This document shows positions 37,739-45,892 of a stretch of DNA of 64,000 nucleotides, one piece after another. The number at the start of each line of letters is the position of its first letter. Positions within the stretch are counted from its first letter, which is position 1. Both the position numbers and the translations under genes were made by a program. The DNA lies in the NCBI RefSeq assembly GCF_014905095.1, contig NZ_CP041165.1, positions 1,426,001 through 1,490,000 on the forward strand, written 5' to 3'. This DNA is from Sulfurimonas marina (lineage in GTDB: Bacteria > Campylobacterota > Campylobacteria > Campylobacterales > Sulfurimonadaceae). Below the pieces are notes generated by a model. The model was not told the origin of the DNA. It did not search any database and saw only the letters and a list, made by a program, of their open reading frames with translations.

Positions 37739-37750
37739 AGGAGTGAGATA

Positions 37751-38875
37751 ATGGAACCATTTATAGTTGAAGAGGTACAAAACCCAAGCGGTGCAAGAAT
37801 TATTGCTGTAGGTGTCGGCGGCGGTGGCGGCAACATGATCGGTCATATGCTAAATGAAGGTGTGGGTGGCATCGAGATGATGCTTGTAAACACGGATGCG
37901 CAAGTACTTAACGAAAACACATCTGCAACAAAGATCCAAATCGGTGCGAACCTAACTAAAGGTCTTGGTGCAGGTATGAAACCACAAGTTGGTCGTGATT
38001 CTGCATTAGAGAACTATGATGATATTAGAAACGCTTTAGAGGGTGCTGATATCGTATTTATCTCTGCTGGTCTTGGCGGTGGTACTGGTACAGGTGCTGC
38101 ACCTGTTGTTGCTCAGATCGCAAAAGAGGTAGGTGCACTTACTATTTCTGTAGTTACAAAACCTTTCAAATTTGAAGGGAAGAAAAGACTACAACTTGCA
38201 GATGCAGGTTTAGAAGAGCTCAAAAAAGAGAGTGACTCTATTGTAGTTATTCCAAACGATAAACTTTTATCTATCATCGACAGAAGACTTGGTCTAAAAG
38301 AGAGCTTCAAGATCGTAGATAGCGTTTTAGCACAAGCTGTAAGCGGTACATCTGGTGTTATTTTATCAAGCGGTGATAACGACATCAACCTTGACTTTGC
38401 CGATCTACAAACTGTAATGAGTCATAGAGGTATGGCACTTATGGGTGTTGGTGAGCATGAAGGTGAAAATGCTGCTTATGAAGCTATCAAAGCGGCTATC
38501 GAGTCTCCGTTACTTGACAATATGTCTATCAATGGTGCAATGGGTGTACTTGTACACTTTAAAATCCACCCTGACTTCTCGTTTATCGATATGTCTGAAG
38601 CTATGGAAGTTGTACACGAAAGTGCTCACGATGAAGCAGATGTTATCTGGGGAACTTCAACAGATGCAGATCTTCCGGAAAACTATGTAAGAATTACTAT
38701 TGTTGCAACTGGTTTTGATAAAGAGGAAGAGGAAGTATTAACAAACAATACAGACTTTGAAGCTCAGGAACCAATCACTCCAAAAGTAAAAATGAGCCCT
38801 CGTATGGTTGTAGGTGGAGAGCTAGACGGTGACTACCTGGACATTCCTGCGTATATGAGAAAACAACAAGACTAA
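37751..38875 (+). CDS. ftsZ: Cell division GTPase FtsZ
   Basis: The 374-residue tubulin homologue forms the division ring. GGGTGTGAAP at residues 109-118 is the GTP-binding tubulin signature, with GVGGGGGNMI near 21-30 and NTDAQVL near 47-53. NFDFADLQTVM-like NLDFADLQTVMSHRG carries the T7 loop. The C-terminal peptide DGDYLDIPAYMRKQQD is the FtsA-binding tail. AAGGAGTGAG precedes the ATG. It ends the ppiD-ftsA-ftsZ operon, perhaps with the J-domain gene after it. Confidence 0.98.
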   Translation: MEPFIVEEVQNPSGARIIAVGVGGGGGNMIGHMLNEGVGGIEMMLVNTDAQVLNENTSATKIQIGANLTKGLGAGMKPQVGRDSALENYDDIRNALEGADIVFISAGLGGGTGTGAAPVVAQIAKEVGALTISVVTKPFKFEGKKRLQLADAGLEELKKESDSIVVIPNDKLLSIIDRRLGLKESFKIVDSVLAQAVSGTSGVILSSGDNDINLDFADLQTVMSHRGMALMGVGEHEGENAAYEAIKAAIESPLLDNMSINGAMGVLVHFKIHPDFSFIDMSEAMEVVHESAHDEADVIWGTSTDADLPENYVRITIVATGFDKEEEEVLTNNTDFEAQEPITPKVKMSPRMVVGGELDGDYLDIPAYMRKQQD

Positions 38876-38881
38876 TTACTC

Positions 38882-39181
38882 TTGAACTCCTCCTTTGAAA
38901 AACTTATGAAGGCCAAATCACTCCTTGGTCTTCGTGAAAAATCCTCCCTTAAAGAGATAAAACAAAAATACAAACTCCTTATGAAAAAATGGCATCCAGA
39001 TAAACATAAAGAGAATCCTGAACGTGCTACACAGATGAGTATGCAGATAAATGAAGCGTATGAGACTATTATGAACTATTGCGACAGTTTTGAGTATCCG
39101 TTTGATGAAGAGAGCATAAAAGCAGCTACATACACTCCACAAGAGTGGTGGAATGATAAATTCGGCCCTAATAATAATTAA
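38882..39181 (+). CDS. Stand-alone J-domain protein
   Basis: The 99-residue protein starts at TTG, six bases after the ftsZ stop. It is almost all J domain: AKSLLGLREKSSLKEIKQKYKLLMKKWHPDKHKENPERATQMSMQINEAYETIM, with HPD near residues 38-40. A short tail (YTPQEWWNDKFGPNNN) follows. Without client-binding domains, it probably recruits DnaK to one specific place or partner. Its position right after ftsZ suggests a link with division, an inference only. It overlaps the convergent membrane gene by four bases. Confidence 0.85.
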   Translation: MNSSFEKLMKAKSLLGLREKSSLKEIKQKYKLLMKKWHPDKHKENPERATQMSMQINEAYETIMNYCDSFEYPFDEESIKAATYTPQEWWNDKFGPNNN

Positions 39182-40137
39182 GAGAGCCATACCCCGTTTT
39201 TAAAATAATAACCAACCACAAAATAACTCACTAAAATAAGATATATTAAGTTAAATAGCAGTGAGAGATTAAACCTTCTTTTCAACTCTTTGCTCTCGTA
39301 TTCTAAGAATGCAAGAGAGAGACCGTAATATGTTCCGTAAAATAAAAAGATATATAAAAAATAGCCAATATAACCATAATCTTTTTGCAATAAACAAAAC
39401 GGACAATGGTGTGTCGGAAGCTCATATATATAGGTACCAAAAAACGCTATAAGCGATAATAGAGATATAATCACAAACAGAAGATTCAATACCCCGTAAA
39501 GCACCCTTTGTTTCAAAAAGAAAAAGAGGGTTAAGAGGAGAAAATTTCCATAAAAAAGAGCTACTAAGAAGATATCTTTTGATAATATCTCGGAGATATA
39601 TGTGGTATCTGTAACTGAAAAGATAACACCACAACAATCTACAACACTGTTTATATCTATATTTGAGAACATCACAATCTCTGTAATAATCTCAATCAAC
39701 AGTAGTACAAAAGCAACGATAAAAAGTAAAAATTTAACACGGAAATATTTTTGCTCTTCATACTTCATATCTTCACTATTGAGTGTGATCCAAAACGCAA
39801 ATATATAAAGATTTAACATTTTTAGTATTAGTAACGGCACGCCGTACTCAGTTGCATTGACAACTCCGGCTGCACACATAGCACCTACTAAGATGTTTGA
39901 GATCTTATCAAGAGTAAAGACAAAAAAGACAAACATAGGGATCTTAATAAAGAAAATAAACTTGATAATTGTCGCTGCTAAGTAGCTTTTTTTCTCAAGC
40001 TCATACTGCTGCTGTGTATTTTTATTTCGATCGTAGTTCAGTGTAATTTTTAGACTCAGATAAAAAGCGAGTGAAGCAAAAAACAAAAATAGTATATCAA
40101 CGATATATATACTTAAAACTTCAGGTGTTAAACTCAT
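39178..40137 (-). CDS. Polytopic membrane protein with CC and CPFC motifs, unknown
   Basis: The 319-residue protein has about eight hydrophobic segments. Cysteines stand out: C88 in GAMCAAGVVNATEYG, C168-C169 in DCCGVIF, and H243-H244-C245-C248 in THHCPFCLLQKDYG at the mouth of a helix. The HHCPFC site resembles a redox or metal-binding pair in DsbB/VKOR-like or copper-handling membrane proteins, but I recognise no family. It is the last gene of a four-gene operon with 4-8 base overlaps (NosL-like, FtsX-type permease, ABC ATPase, this). It probably works with that transporter. Confidence 0.7.
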   Translation of the reverse strand: MSLTPEVLSIYIVDILFLFFASLAFYLSLKITLNYDRNKNTQQQYELEKKSYLAATIIKFIFFIKIPMFVFFVFTLDKISNILVGAMCAAGVVNATEYGVPLLILKMLNLYIFAFWITLNSEDMKYEEQKYFRVKFLLFIVAFVLLLIEIITEIVMFSNIDINSVVDCCGVIFSVTDTTYISEILSKDIFLVALFYGNFLLLTLFFFLKQRVLYGVLNLLFVIISLLSLIAFFGTYIYELPTHHCPFCLLQKDYGYIGYFLYIFLFYGTYYGLSLAFLEYESKELKRRFNLSLLFNLIYLILVSYFVVGYYFKNGVWLS

Positions 40138-40790
40138 GCTTTTAGTTGTCCATTTTCGATCTCTATAATGCGATCGACAAAATCAAGTTCAAAAAAGAGC
40201 GGATCGTGCGTAGCGATAATAATTGTTTTGTTTTCACTTTTAAGGGCCTTAATCTGCTCAATAAACTCTAAAGAGAGTTCTCTATCCAGATTTGATGTAG
40301 GCTCATCCGCCAAAATTATTTTCGGGTTGTTTACAATAGCTCTTGCAATCGCTACACGCTGCTGCTGTCCGCCTGAGAGGTTTTGGGAATAATTATCTTT
40401 ATACTCTTGGAGTTTATACATATCCAGCAACCTCTCCAGCCTTGTTTGCAACTCCTTTTTTGAAAGGTTTAACGGTCGCAGAGGAAGAAGAATATTTTCA
40501 GCCACACTCATATTTGGAATAAGATTGTATCTCTGAAAAATAAACCCTATATTGTCACGGCGAAATTCACTTGCAAAATGGTCCGCAATTTTGGCAAGCT
40601 TTTTTCCATCTACTATTACTTCACCGCTTGTCGGTTTTAAAAGTGCCGAGATTAAAGAGAGGATGGTTGTCTTACCGCTGCCACTTACCCCTTTAAGAAC
40701 AATTAGCTCACCCTCTTTAAATGAGAGGTTTATATCTTTGAGAGCAATTTTATCTTTGTACGATTTATTAATATCAATTAACTGGATCAT
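40134..40790 (-). CDS. ABC transporter ATPase, LolD/MacB type
   Basis: The 218-residue ATPase has Walker A GVSGSGKTT (near 34-42), Q-loop FIFQRYNLIPNMSVAENILLPL, signature NLSGGQQQRVAIARA, Walker B IILADEPTSNLD and the switch histidine in IIIATHDPLFF. RYNLIPNMSVAENI places it in the LolD/FtsE/MacB group that works with FtsX-type permeases, which use ATP for mechanotransmission or export rather than classic uptake. It overlaps both neighbours by four bases. Confidence 0.92.
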   Translation of the reverse strand: MIQLIDINKSYKDKIALKDINLSFKEGELIVLKGVSGSGKTTILSLISALLKPTSGEVIVDGKKLAKIADHFASEFRRDNIGFIFQRYNLIPNMSVAENILLPLRPLNLSKKELQTRLERLLDMYKLQEYKDNYSQNLSGGQQQRVAIARAIVNNPKIILADEPTSNLDRELSLEFIEQIKALKSENKTIIIATHDPLFFELDFVDRIIEIENGQLKA

Positions 40791-41956
40791 CTCATCACCT
40801 CATCAGCATCCTGTGTTGCTATCTTCCACGACGGAATAATAGTTGCGGCAATATATACAGGGACACTTAGGAAAAATACGATAGCTAAAGGTTGCAGATC
40901 TACTCTTAAGTCTAAAGAGTCTATCTGCTCTACCCCTGCTATATTTAAAAAGATATCTCTTAAGTAGTAGCCATCAAAAAAGTAAAGATATGCAAAAGCC
41001 AAAACCACACCAAAAATATACGAGAAGATTGAGATAATGCTTGCTTCATATATCTTCACACGCAAAATATCTTCAACTCTCCATCCTAAAGCTTTAAGTA
41101 TCCCGATCTCCCTTTTTTCACTGCTGCTTACACTGTTTGTTTTGTCATATACGATCATAAAAAAGGTAAAAATAGAGATGATAAACAGAGTGATAAATAT
41201 CCCGCTGTCATAATCAAACAGCATCTCAACTTTTGTCTGTTCATCCTCTTTTGTAACTACTTTTGCATTTGGATAGAGTTGTTGCAGTTGTGCAATCACG
41301 TTTATGAGTTCGTTTTGGTTTGAAAGATATATAGCAATATCTGTAAATTCGTTTGCTTTATATCCAAAGATCACTTTAGCATCATCTTTATTCATCACTG
41401 CCAGATATCTTTTATCTATAGCATCACTCTTAAAGCTTTGAGCGATAACCATCTTTTTAACTTTTAAAGAGGGTTGTAAAAAATTAAACTCATCTTTGTA
41501 GTAATTCTTTTCAAAAAGGTTAGCTAAATCTTGTGAGAGGAACATCTCCCCTATTCTTAATTCATCTTCTTTGAGTAACTTTTCAAGATATGGCTCTTTT
41601 TGTGTTTCAAATATATCAACGCCCACTATCTTGAAACTAAGGTTAGCTTGTTTATATTCATACTCCCCGTATACGCGAGCCAGTACATCGTTTACACCGT
41701 AGATCTCATATATTTTATTGAGATTTGTATCATCTATGGTTGTATATCTTTGCGCTTTTTGATTTTGCAGTACGATATCTGGATGTTGGGCCGTAACTTT
41801 ATCAACCTGTTGTTTGATGCTTGTTTGTATCAAAAACAAAGAGGAGAGCAACATCACAAGGAGTGTATAAACAATAACTATAAAAAGGTTTTTGGTAAAA
41901 AAACGAAAAAGCGTATGTAGAGCATACACAAAGAGCTGGGAGTTAAAACTAATCAT
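40787..41956 (-). CDS. ABC transporter permease, MacB/FtsX type
   Basis: The 389-residue protein has an N-terminal membrane helix (about 22-46), a periplasmic domain of about 200 residues and three C-terminal helices (about 255-277, 305-330, 355-378). SSSEKREIGILKALGWRVEDIL is the cytoplasmic coupling helix region of FtsX/MacB/LolCE permeases. Unlike NosY of the NosDFY system, which lacks a large periplasmic domain, it has MacB-type topology. It starts eight bases inside the nosL-like gene and ends in the ATPase gene. Substrate unknown. Confidence 0.88.
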   Translation of the reverse strand: MISFNSQLFVYALHTLFRFFTKNLFIVIVYTLLVMLLSSLFLIQTSIKQQVDKVTAQHPDIVLQNQKAQRYTTIDDTNLNKIYEIYGVNDVLARVYGEYEYKQANLSFKIVGVDIFETQKEPYLEKLLKEDELRIGEMFLSQDLANLFEKNYYKDEFNFLQPSLKVKKMVIAQSFKSDAIDKRYLAVMNKDDAKVIFGYKANEFTDIAIYLSNQNELINVIAQLQQLYPNAKVVTKEDEQTKVEMLFDYDSGIFITLFIISIFTFFMIVYDKTNSVSSSEKREIGILKALGWRVEDILRVKIYEASIISIFSYIFGVVLAFAYLYFFDGYYLRDIFLNIAGVEQIDSLDLRVDLQPLAIVFFLSVPVYIAATIIPSWKIATQDADEVMR

Positions 41957-42614
41957 CTAAATCATACACCGTATCTTCAGTAATTTCATCAAATTTAAGT
42001 ATCTTCTTCCCCTTATGATCAACCATAAACTTCTCTGCAGATTTGAGTGTTTCAAAAGCGATAAACTCATTCCCCATCGGTCCATATACATCACTGCCAA
42101 TTACAAAATAAGATTCTCTTGCCTCTAGCGTTTTTTGTGTGTAATAATCCTGTACTAAAATCTCTTGTATGTTTTTTTGATGTTCAAAGTAGTATTTGAA
42201 AAGATCTTTAATTCCATCGAAAAAGTACGATTTATTATTGTACTGAATCTTTGAGATCCAAGTAGGATACTTATATAAAAACATTCCGCAAACCGGGCAC
42301 TTATCTTCATGAGATACAATTAATTTACCGTAATGTTTCTCTTGTACGTCACTGCGTTGCAGATCCCAGAGATATAAAGAGAGAGCTTCGAGATGTTTCG
42401 GATTTAATTTTTTGCATAAAGATTTTTCATCTATATCTTTGAGTAAAGACTCGTAAGAGCTATAGTGGTTTACATCTATCTGCCGACATCTTGAAGCATA
42501 GATCTTTTTCCCCATAGGATAGATCTTTTTCTCTTTGATCGCAGTTGAATAGTTTGGATATGAATAAAGTGTAGTTGAGAGTAAAAATAGAATAAAAATT
42601 TTAAGAAATAGCAT
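41949..42614 (-). CDS. NosL-type metallochaperone with N-terminal cytochrome-c-like region
   Basis: The 221-residue protein has a signal peptide (MLFLKIFILFLLSTTLYSY), so it is periplasmic. Residues about 100-215 are a NosL domain: CPVCGM at 106-111, the copper-binding motif of NosL, then FFDGIKDLFKYY and GPMGNEFIAF at 178-187. Residues about 34-86 (MGKKIYASRCRQID ... LNPKHLEALSLYLWDL) resemble the first and last helices of a class I cytochrome c, but CxxCH is absent. It is the first gene of an operon with an FtsX-type ABC transporter and a CxxC membrane protein. No nitrous oxide reductase gene is in the window. Confidence 0.78.
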   Translation of the reverse strand: MLFLKIFILFLLSTTLYSYPNYSTAIKEKKIYPMGKKIYASRCRQIDVNHYSSYESLLKDIDEKSLCKKLNPKHLEALSLYLWDLQRSDVQEKHYGKLIVSHEDKCPVCGMFLYKYPTWISKIQYNNKSYFFDGIKDLFKYYFEHQKNIQEILVQDYYTQKTLEARESYFVIGSDVYGPMGNEFIAFETLKSAEKFMVDHKGKKILKFDEITEDTVYDLDD

Positions 42615-42672
42615 CTTTTTAGCCTCTGTATTTAAGGTAAAAAGATTCTATCGAAAAAGTGTTAAAAATCTG

Positions 42673-43155
42673 TTAAGAGATACGTAGCAACATCAAACGG
42701 CGGATAAAGAGTACCAGTAGAGAAACCGCTAAAATTTTAAAGTCAATTTCACTTGCTATATGGATGTTTTGAAATGTATCACTTTGTGTCGCTTCAGTGC
42801 CTAATGCCTGCATAGCTAAAATTTTCGGTGAATATACGGCTGAGAACATTAATGCTGTCGCAATAGTTAAAAAGCAGCTGATAAGTGCAATGTTATCACG
42901 TTGTCCCTGCTTATACATTAGTGCTTCATAAACAAATACATAAGCAGCTAAAAAGTAGATCCAGTAAGAGAATCTGCGAAAAATCTCACCCATAATTATT
43001 CCCGCATTGTAATTGTCTAAAAATATCCCCACCAGCATTGTATCTGTATGGAATACTACAGGTGCCACTATTGCACCAAGTGCTAAAACGCCGCCGAAAC
43101 TTGCAGCTATAACTAATAAATAACTAAAATCTAAAAATATATTTCTTTTGATCAT
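42673..43155 (-). CDS. DUF4149 family membrane protein
   Basis: The 160-residue protein has four membrane helices (about 8-32, 60-78, 88-108, 138-155). FGGVLALGAIVAPVVFHT near residues 20-37 and FRRFSYWIYFLAAYVFVYEA are typical of DUF4149 (TMEM205-like) proteins; MFSAVYSPKI also fits. Function unknown. It overlaps prmC by four bases and closes the M48-prmC operon. Confidence 0.78.
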   Translation of the reverse strand: MIKRNIFLDFSYLLVIAASFGGVLALGAIVAPVVFHTDTMLVGIFLDNYNAGIIMGEIFRRFSYWIYFLAAYVFVYEALMYKQGQRDNIALISCFLTIATALMFSAVYSPKILAMQALGTEATQSDTFQNIHIASEIDFKILAVSLLVLFIRRLMLLRIS

Positions 43156-43982
43156 TGTATTGCCCTTAAGGTAAAACCTCTGTCAAATTCACTGAGGTCT
43201 TTATAAAAATCTAAACTTATGTAATATTTGTTTTTCAAATAATTCTGTATTTTATCTTTTTGATCATAACCCATCTCACAACTAAAAAACTTAATTTTTC
43301 GTTTTAAGACTTCATCAAGAAGTTCTTGAATAATCTCATCGCCGATTTCACCACCGAAAAGTGCATTTTGAGGCTCATATGAAAGGTTTGATTCAAGTGG
43401 TGCATCATTGGCAATATAGGGTGGATTTGAAACAAGATAATCGATCTCTTCATCTACATGATCAAGAAGTGAACCTAAACGTAATTCAACTCTATCTTGC
43501 AGACCAAACTTTTCAAGATTCTTCTTCGTAACTTCCAAAGCTTTAGGGGAGATATCTACCGCTATAAATTTTGCATTTTTAAAATGAAGTGCCAGAATAA
43601 TAGAGATGATACCGCTCCCTACTCCAACCTCAACAAATTGAAAATTAGAGTCAGCTGGTACACGGTTTTTCACTTCATCGATCAGAAGTTCCGTCTCAGG
43701 TCTTGGGATCAAAGCTCCCTCATCTACATAAAACTCTTCAGAGTAAAAACTGACCCTGTTTGTAATATATTCAAGAGGTTCATTTTTAGCACGGCGTTCA
43801 ACCAAAGTAAAAAAATCATCACCGATCTCAACTTCAGAGTTTTGATTGGTGATAAGCCAAAGTTCATCTTTATCAAGATAAAACATCAAAAGCAGCTGTG
43901 CTTCTCTTTGTGAGCGCTCAATATCTGCTAATTGAGCACTTATATCTTTAAGGAGTTCTTTGACTATATATTTGCTTCGCAT
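43152..43982 (-). CDS. prmC: Release factor glutamine methyltransferase
   Basis: The 276-residue enzyme methylates the GGQ glutamine of release factors RF1 and RF2. Marks are an N-terminal helical domain, LIPRPETELLIDEV, the SAM-binding FVEVGVGSGIISIILAL and the catalytic VSNPPYIA (about 186-193). It overlaps the M48 protease gene upstream by 19 bases and the DUF4149 gene downstream by four. Identification is firm from NPPY plus IPRPETE. Confidence 0.94.
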   Translation of the reverse strand: MRSKYIVKELLKDISAQLADIERSQREAQLLLMFYLDKDELWLITNQNSEVEIGDDFFTLVERRAKNEPLEYITNRVSFYSEEFYVDEGALIPRPETELLIDEVKNRVPADSNFQFVEVGVGSGIISIILALHFKNAKFIAVDISPKALEVTKKNLEKFGLQDRVELRLGSLLDHVDEEIDYLVSNPPYIANDAPLESNLSYEPQNALFGGEIGDEIIQELLDEVLKRKIKFFSCEMGYDQKDKIQNYLKNKYYISLDFYKDLSEFDRGFTLRAIQ

Positions 43983-45223
43983 TTTCCCTCTAATGAACTT
44001 TTATCAACACCTTTAATATCCATTCCGAGTACTTTTAATCTCTCAATCACAGGCGGATGCGTATAGTGAAAAAAGATATAGATCGGATGCGACAACGGAA
44101 AACTCTTATTTTCGGCTACAAGTTTCACTAACGCATTTGCCAGTTCTATCTCACCGCCGTTTCCGCCAAGCTTACTTCCCATCTCATCGGCTGCATATTC
44201 ATATTTACGACTTATAAATCCCATCACAGGCATCATAATAAATCCAAGTACAGGCATCACCAACATAAAAAGGATCATAACGACATAAGGCTGTTGAGAT
44301 AAACCTAGTTCCAAATATAAACTCTCAGGAAGGTTTCCAAAAAGAGCGAACATTGCAAAGAGAATTACTCCCAACATACCGATATTTTTATATACGTCAC
44401 CGTGTGCGAAATGTCCAAGTTCATGCCCAAGTACCGCTAAAAGTTCTCTTGTTGAAAGCTTTTCTAAAAGAGTATCAAAAAGCACTACCCTTTTCGCTTT
44501 TCCAAAACCGCCAAAATAGGCATTTAATCTGGCATCACGTTTTGAAGCATCACTTACAAAAACACCTGAACTTACAAAACCTGTTTCATCCATTAATCTC
44601 TTGATCTCGGCATCTAGTTTTTCATCTTTAAGCGGTGTTAATTTATCAAAAAACATTGCACGGAATGTCGGATAGAGCATATTTACCAAAATAATTATGG
44701 CAAATATAAATACAAAGCTCCATAGCCACCAAAGCTCAAAACTGCTAAGGATAAAATATACACCCCATACAACTAAAGAGCCTAAAAGAAGTGTCATAAC
44801 GAATGAGATCGCAGTATCTTTAATCCATTGTGCTTTTGTTGATTTATTAAATCCAAACTCTTGATCGAGTACAAACTTTTCATAATAGTTAAAAGGGAGT
44901 GCAACGATATAGTTAATAAGGATAAAGCCCATTACGATCGCTATGTTTTTTATCGCTTCATCCTGGAAAAAATAAAACTGACCCTCTAAAAACTGTATAC
45001 CAAAAGAGATCCAGCCTAAAAATAGAAGAAACTCAAGAAATGTGTTTAAAATAGAAAGCTTCTCTTTTTTAACAGAATAATTTCCCGCTTTTAAGAACTC
45101 ACTAGGAGATAATAGTACAGCCTCTTTTCTTTTTGCCAGGTTTACATAACCTATCTGCATTACACTTGTATATATTGAGAGGAGGACATACAGACTATAT
45201 ACCCCAATGATAATTGTTAACAT
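43964..45223 (-). CDS. M48 family membrane metalloprotease (Ste24-like)
   Basis: The 419-residue protein has about seven membrane segments. The zinc site HELGHFAHGD lies near residue 265, with the third ligand in EYAADEMGSKLGG. DASKRDARLNAYFGGFGKAKRVVLFDTLL and TISTEAKRR-like features place it with Ste24/CAAX protease-like M48A enzymes. Bacterial members act in membrane-protein quality control; this one's substrates are unknown. The tail ends beyond the stop region shared with prmC. Confidence 0.9.
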   Translation of the reverse strand: MLTIIIGVYSLYVLLSIYTSVMQIGYVNLAKRKEAVLLSPSEFLKAGNYSVKKEKLSILNTFLEFLLFLGWISFGIQFLEGQFYFFQDEAIKNIAIVMGFILINYIVALPFNYYEKFVLDQEFGFNKSTKAQWIKDTAISFVMTLLLGSLVVWGVYFILSSFELWWLWSFVFIFAIIILVNMLYPTFRAMFFDKLTPLKDEKLDAEIKRLMDETGFVSSGVFVSDASKRDARLNAYFGGFGKAKRVVLFDTLLEKLSTRELLAVLGHELGHFAHGDVYKNIGMLGVILFAMFALFGNLPESLYLELGLSQQPYVVMILFMLVMPVLGFIMMPVMGFISRKYEYAADEMGSKLGGNGGEIELANALVKLVAENKSFPLSHPIYIFFHYTHPPVIERLKVLGMDIKGVDKSSLEGKCEANI

Positions 45224-45235
45224 TAATTTACCTTC

Positions 45236-45439
45236 TTATTTAACCGGTATTGATTTTATTTTTTGCTCAACTTGAATATTGTCTTCAGCATTTGTAAATA
45301 TTTTTGATGCAATAACATATGCAGAGCCTATGATAAGGCCGGCAATAACTACCGCCCATACGATTTTTTTCTTTTCACCCTTTAGAGTGTCATAATCACT
45401 AATAGTTTCTAATGTCGGTTCGCTTGACGGATTGTTCAT
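45236..45439 (-). CDS. Small single-helix membrane protein, unknown
   Basis: The 67-residue protein has a charged N terminus (SDYDTLKGEKKK), one membrane helix (about 27-46, IVWAVVIAGLIIGSAYVIAS) and a short tail (EQKIKSIPVK). AAGGAATTATT before the ATG gives a good ribosome site. It precedes the M48 gene by 12 bases and is probably in its operon. No family recognised. Confidence 0.65.
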   Translation of the reverse strand: MNNPSSEPTLETISDYDTLKGEKKKIVWAVVIAGLIIGSAYVIASKIFTNAEDNIQVEQKIKSIPVK

Positions 45440-45557
45440 AATAATTCCTTTTATTAAATTCTATGATATAGTAACACACAAACTTAAAAAAAGGATAAAC
45501 TGTTTCAAACTAAACCGACGTCTTAAGTCTTTTTTTTATTTTATTTTTACGTCAGAC

Positions 45558-45851
45558 CTATTCTAAGATATAATCTACTACTTTAGACTCTAAAGTTACC
45601 TCTTTTATAAACTCTACAACTTTAAGATGCTCCGGGTGCACTGCATATGCTTGCAAGTCTTCTACACTCTCAAAAGTTGAGTAAAGTGAAAGATCCATTG
45701 CACGATCTGCTTCTGTAAAGTTGATTCCAACTTCCATACTTTTTAATTCATCTATTAAAACTTCTAAATTTTCTAATTTATTTTGTACTTTAGCAAGGTT
45801 TAATGCCTTGTTTTCCTCTTTGAATTTAAACATAACTATATGAACGATCAT
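45558..45851 (-). CDS. Dabb (stress-responsive A/B barrel) family protein
   Basis: The 97-residue protein begins MIVHIVMFKFKEENK, followed by LEVLIDELKSMEVGINF, DLSLYSTFESVEDLQAYAVHPEHLKVVEFI. This is the full Dabb pattern, including the conserved Y..HP.H..... segment. The fold is a dimeric ferredoxin-like alpha/beta barrel found in many small enzymes and stress proteins. The role here is unknown. AAGGAAAAAAAG precedes the ATG. Confidence 0.88.
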   Translation of the reverse strand: MIVHIVMFKFKEENKALNLAKVQNKLENLEVLIDELKSMEVGINFTEADRAMDLSLYSTFESVEDLQAYAVHPEHLKVVEFIKEVTLESKVVDYILE

Positions 45852-45892
45852 CTTTTTTTCCTTCTAAATTTTTTTTGGATTCTATCACGTTT

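Noticed and set aside
45440-45557. Possible terminator or operator around GACGTC and T-runs
   Set aside because: The GACGTC palindrome is only 6 bp and no stable stem precedes the long T-runs; nothing supports a specific call.
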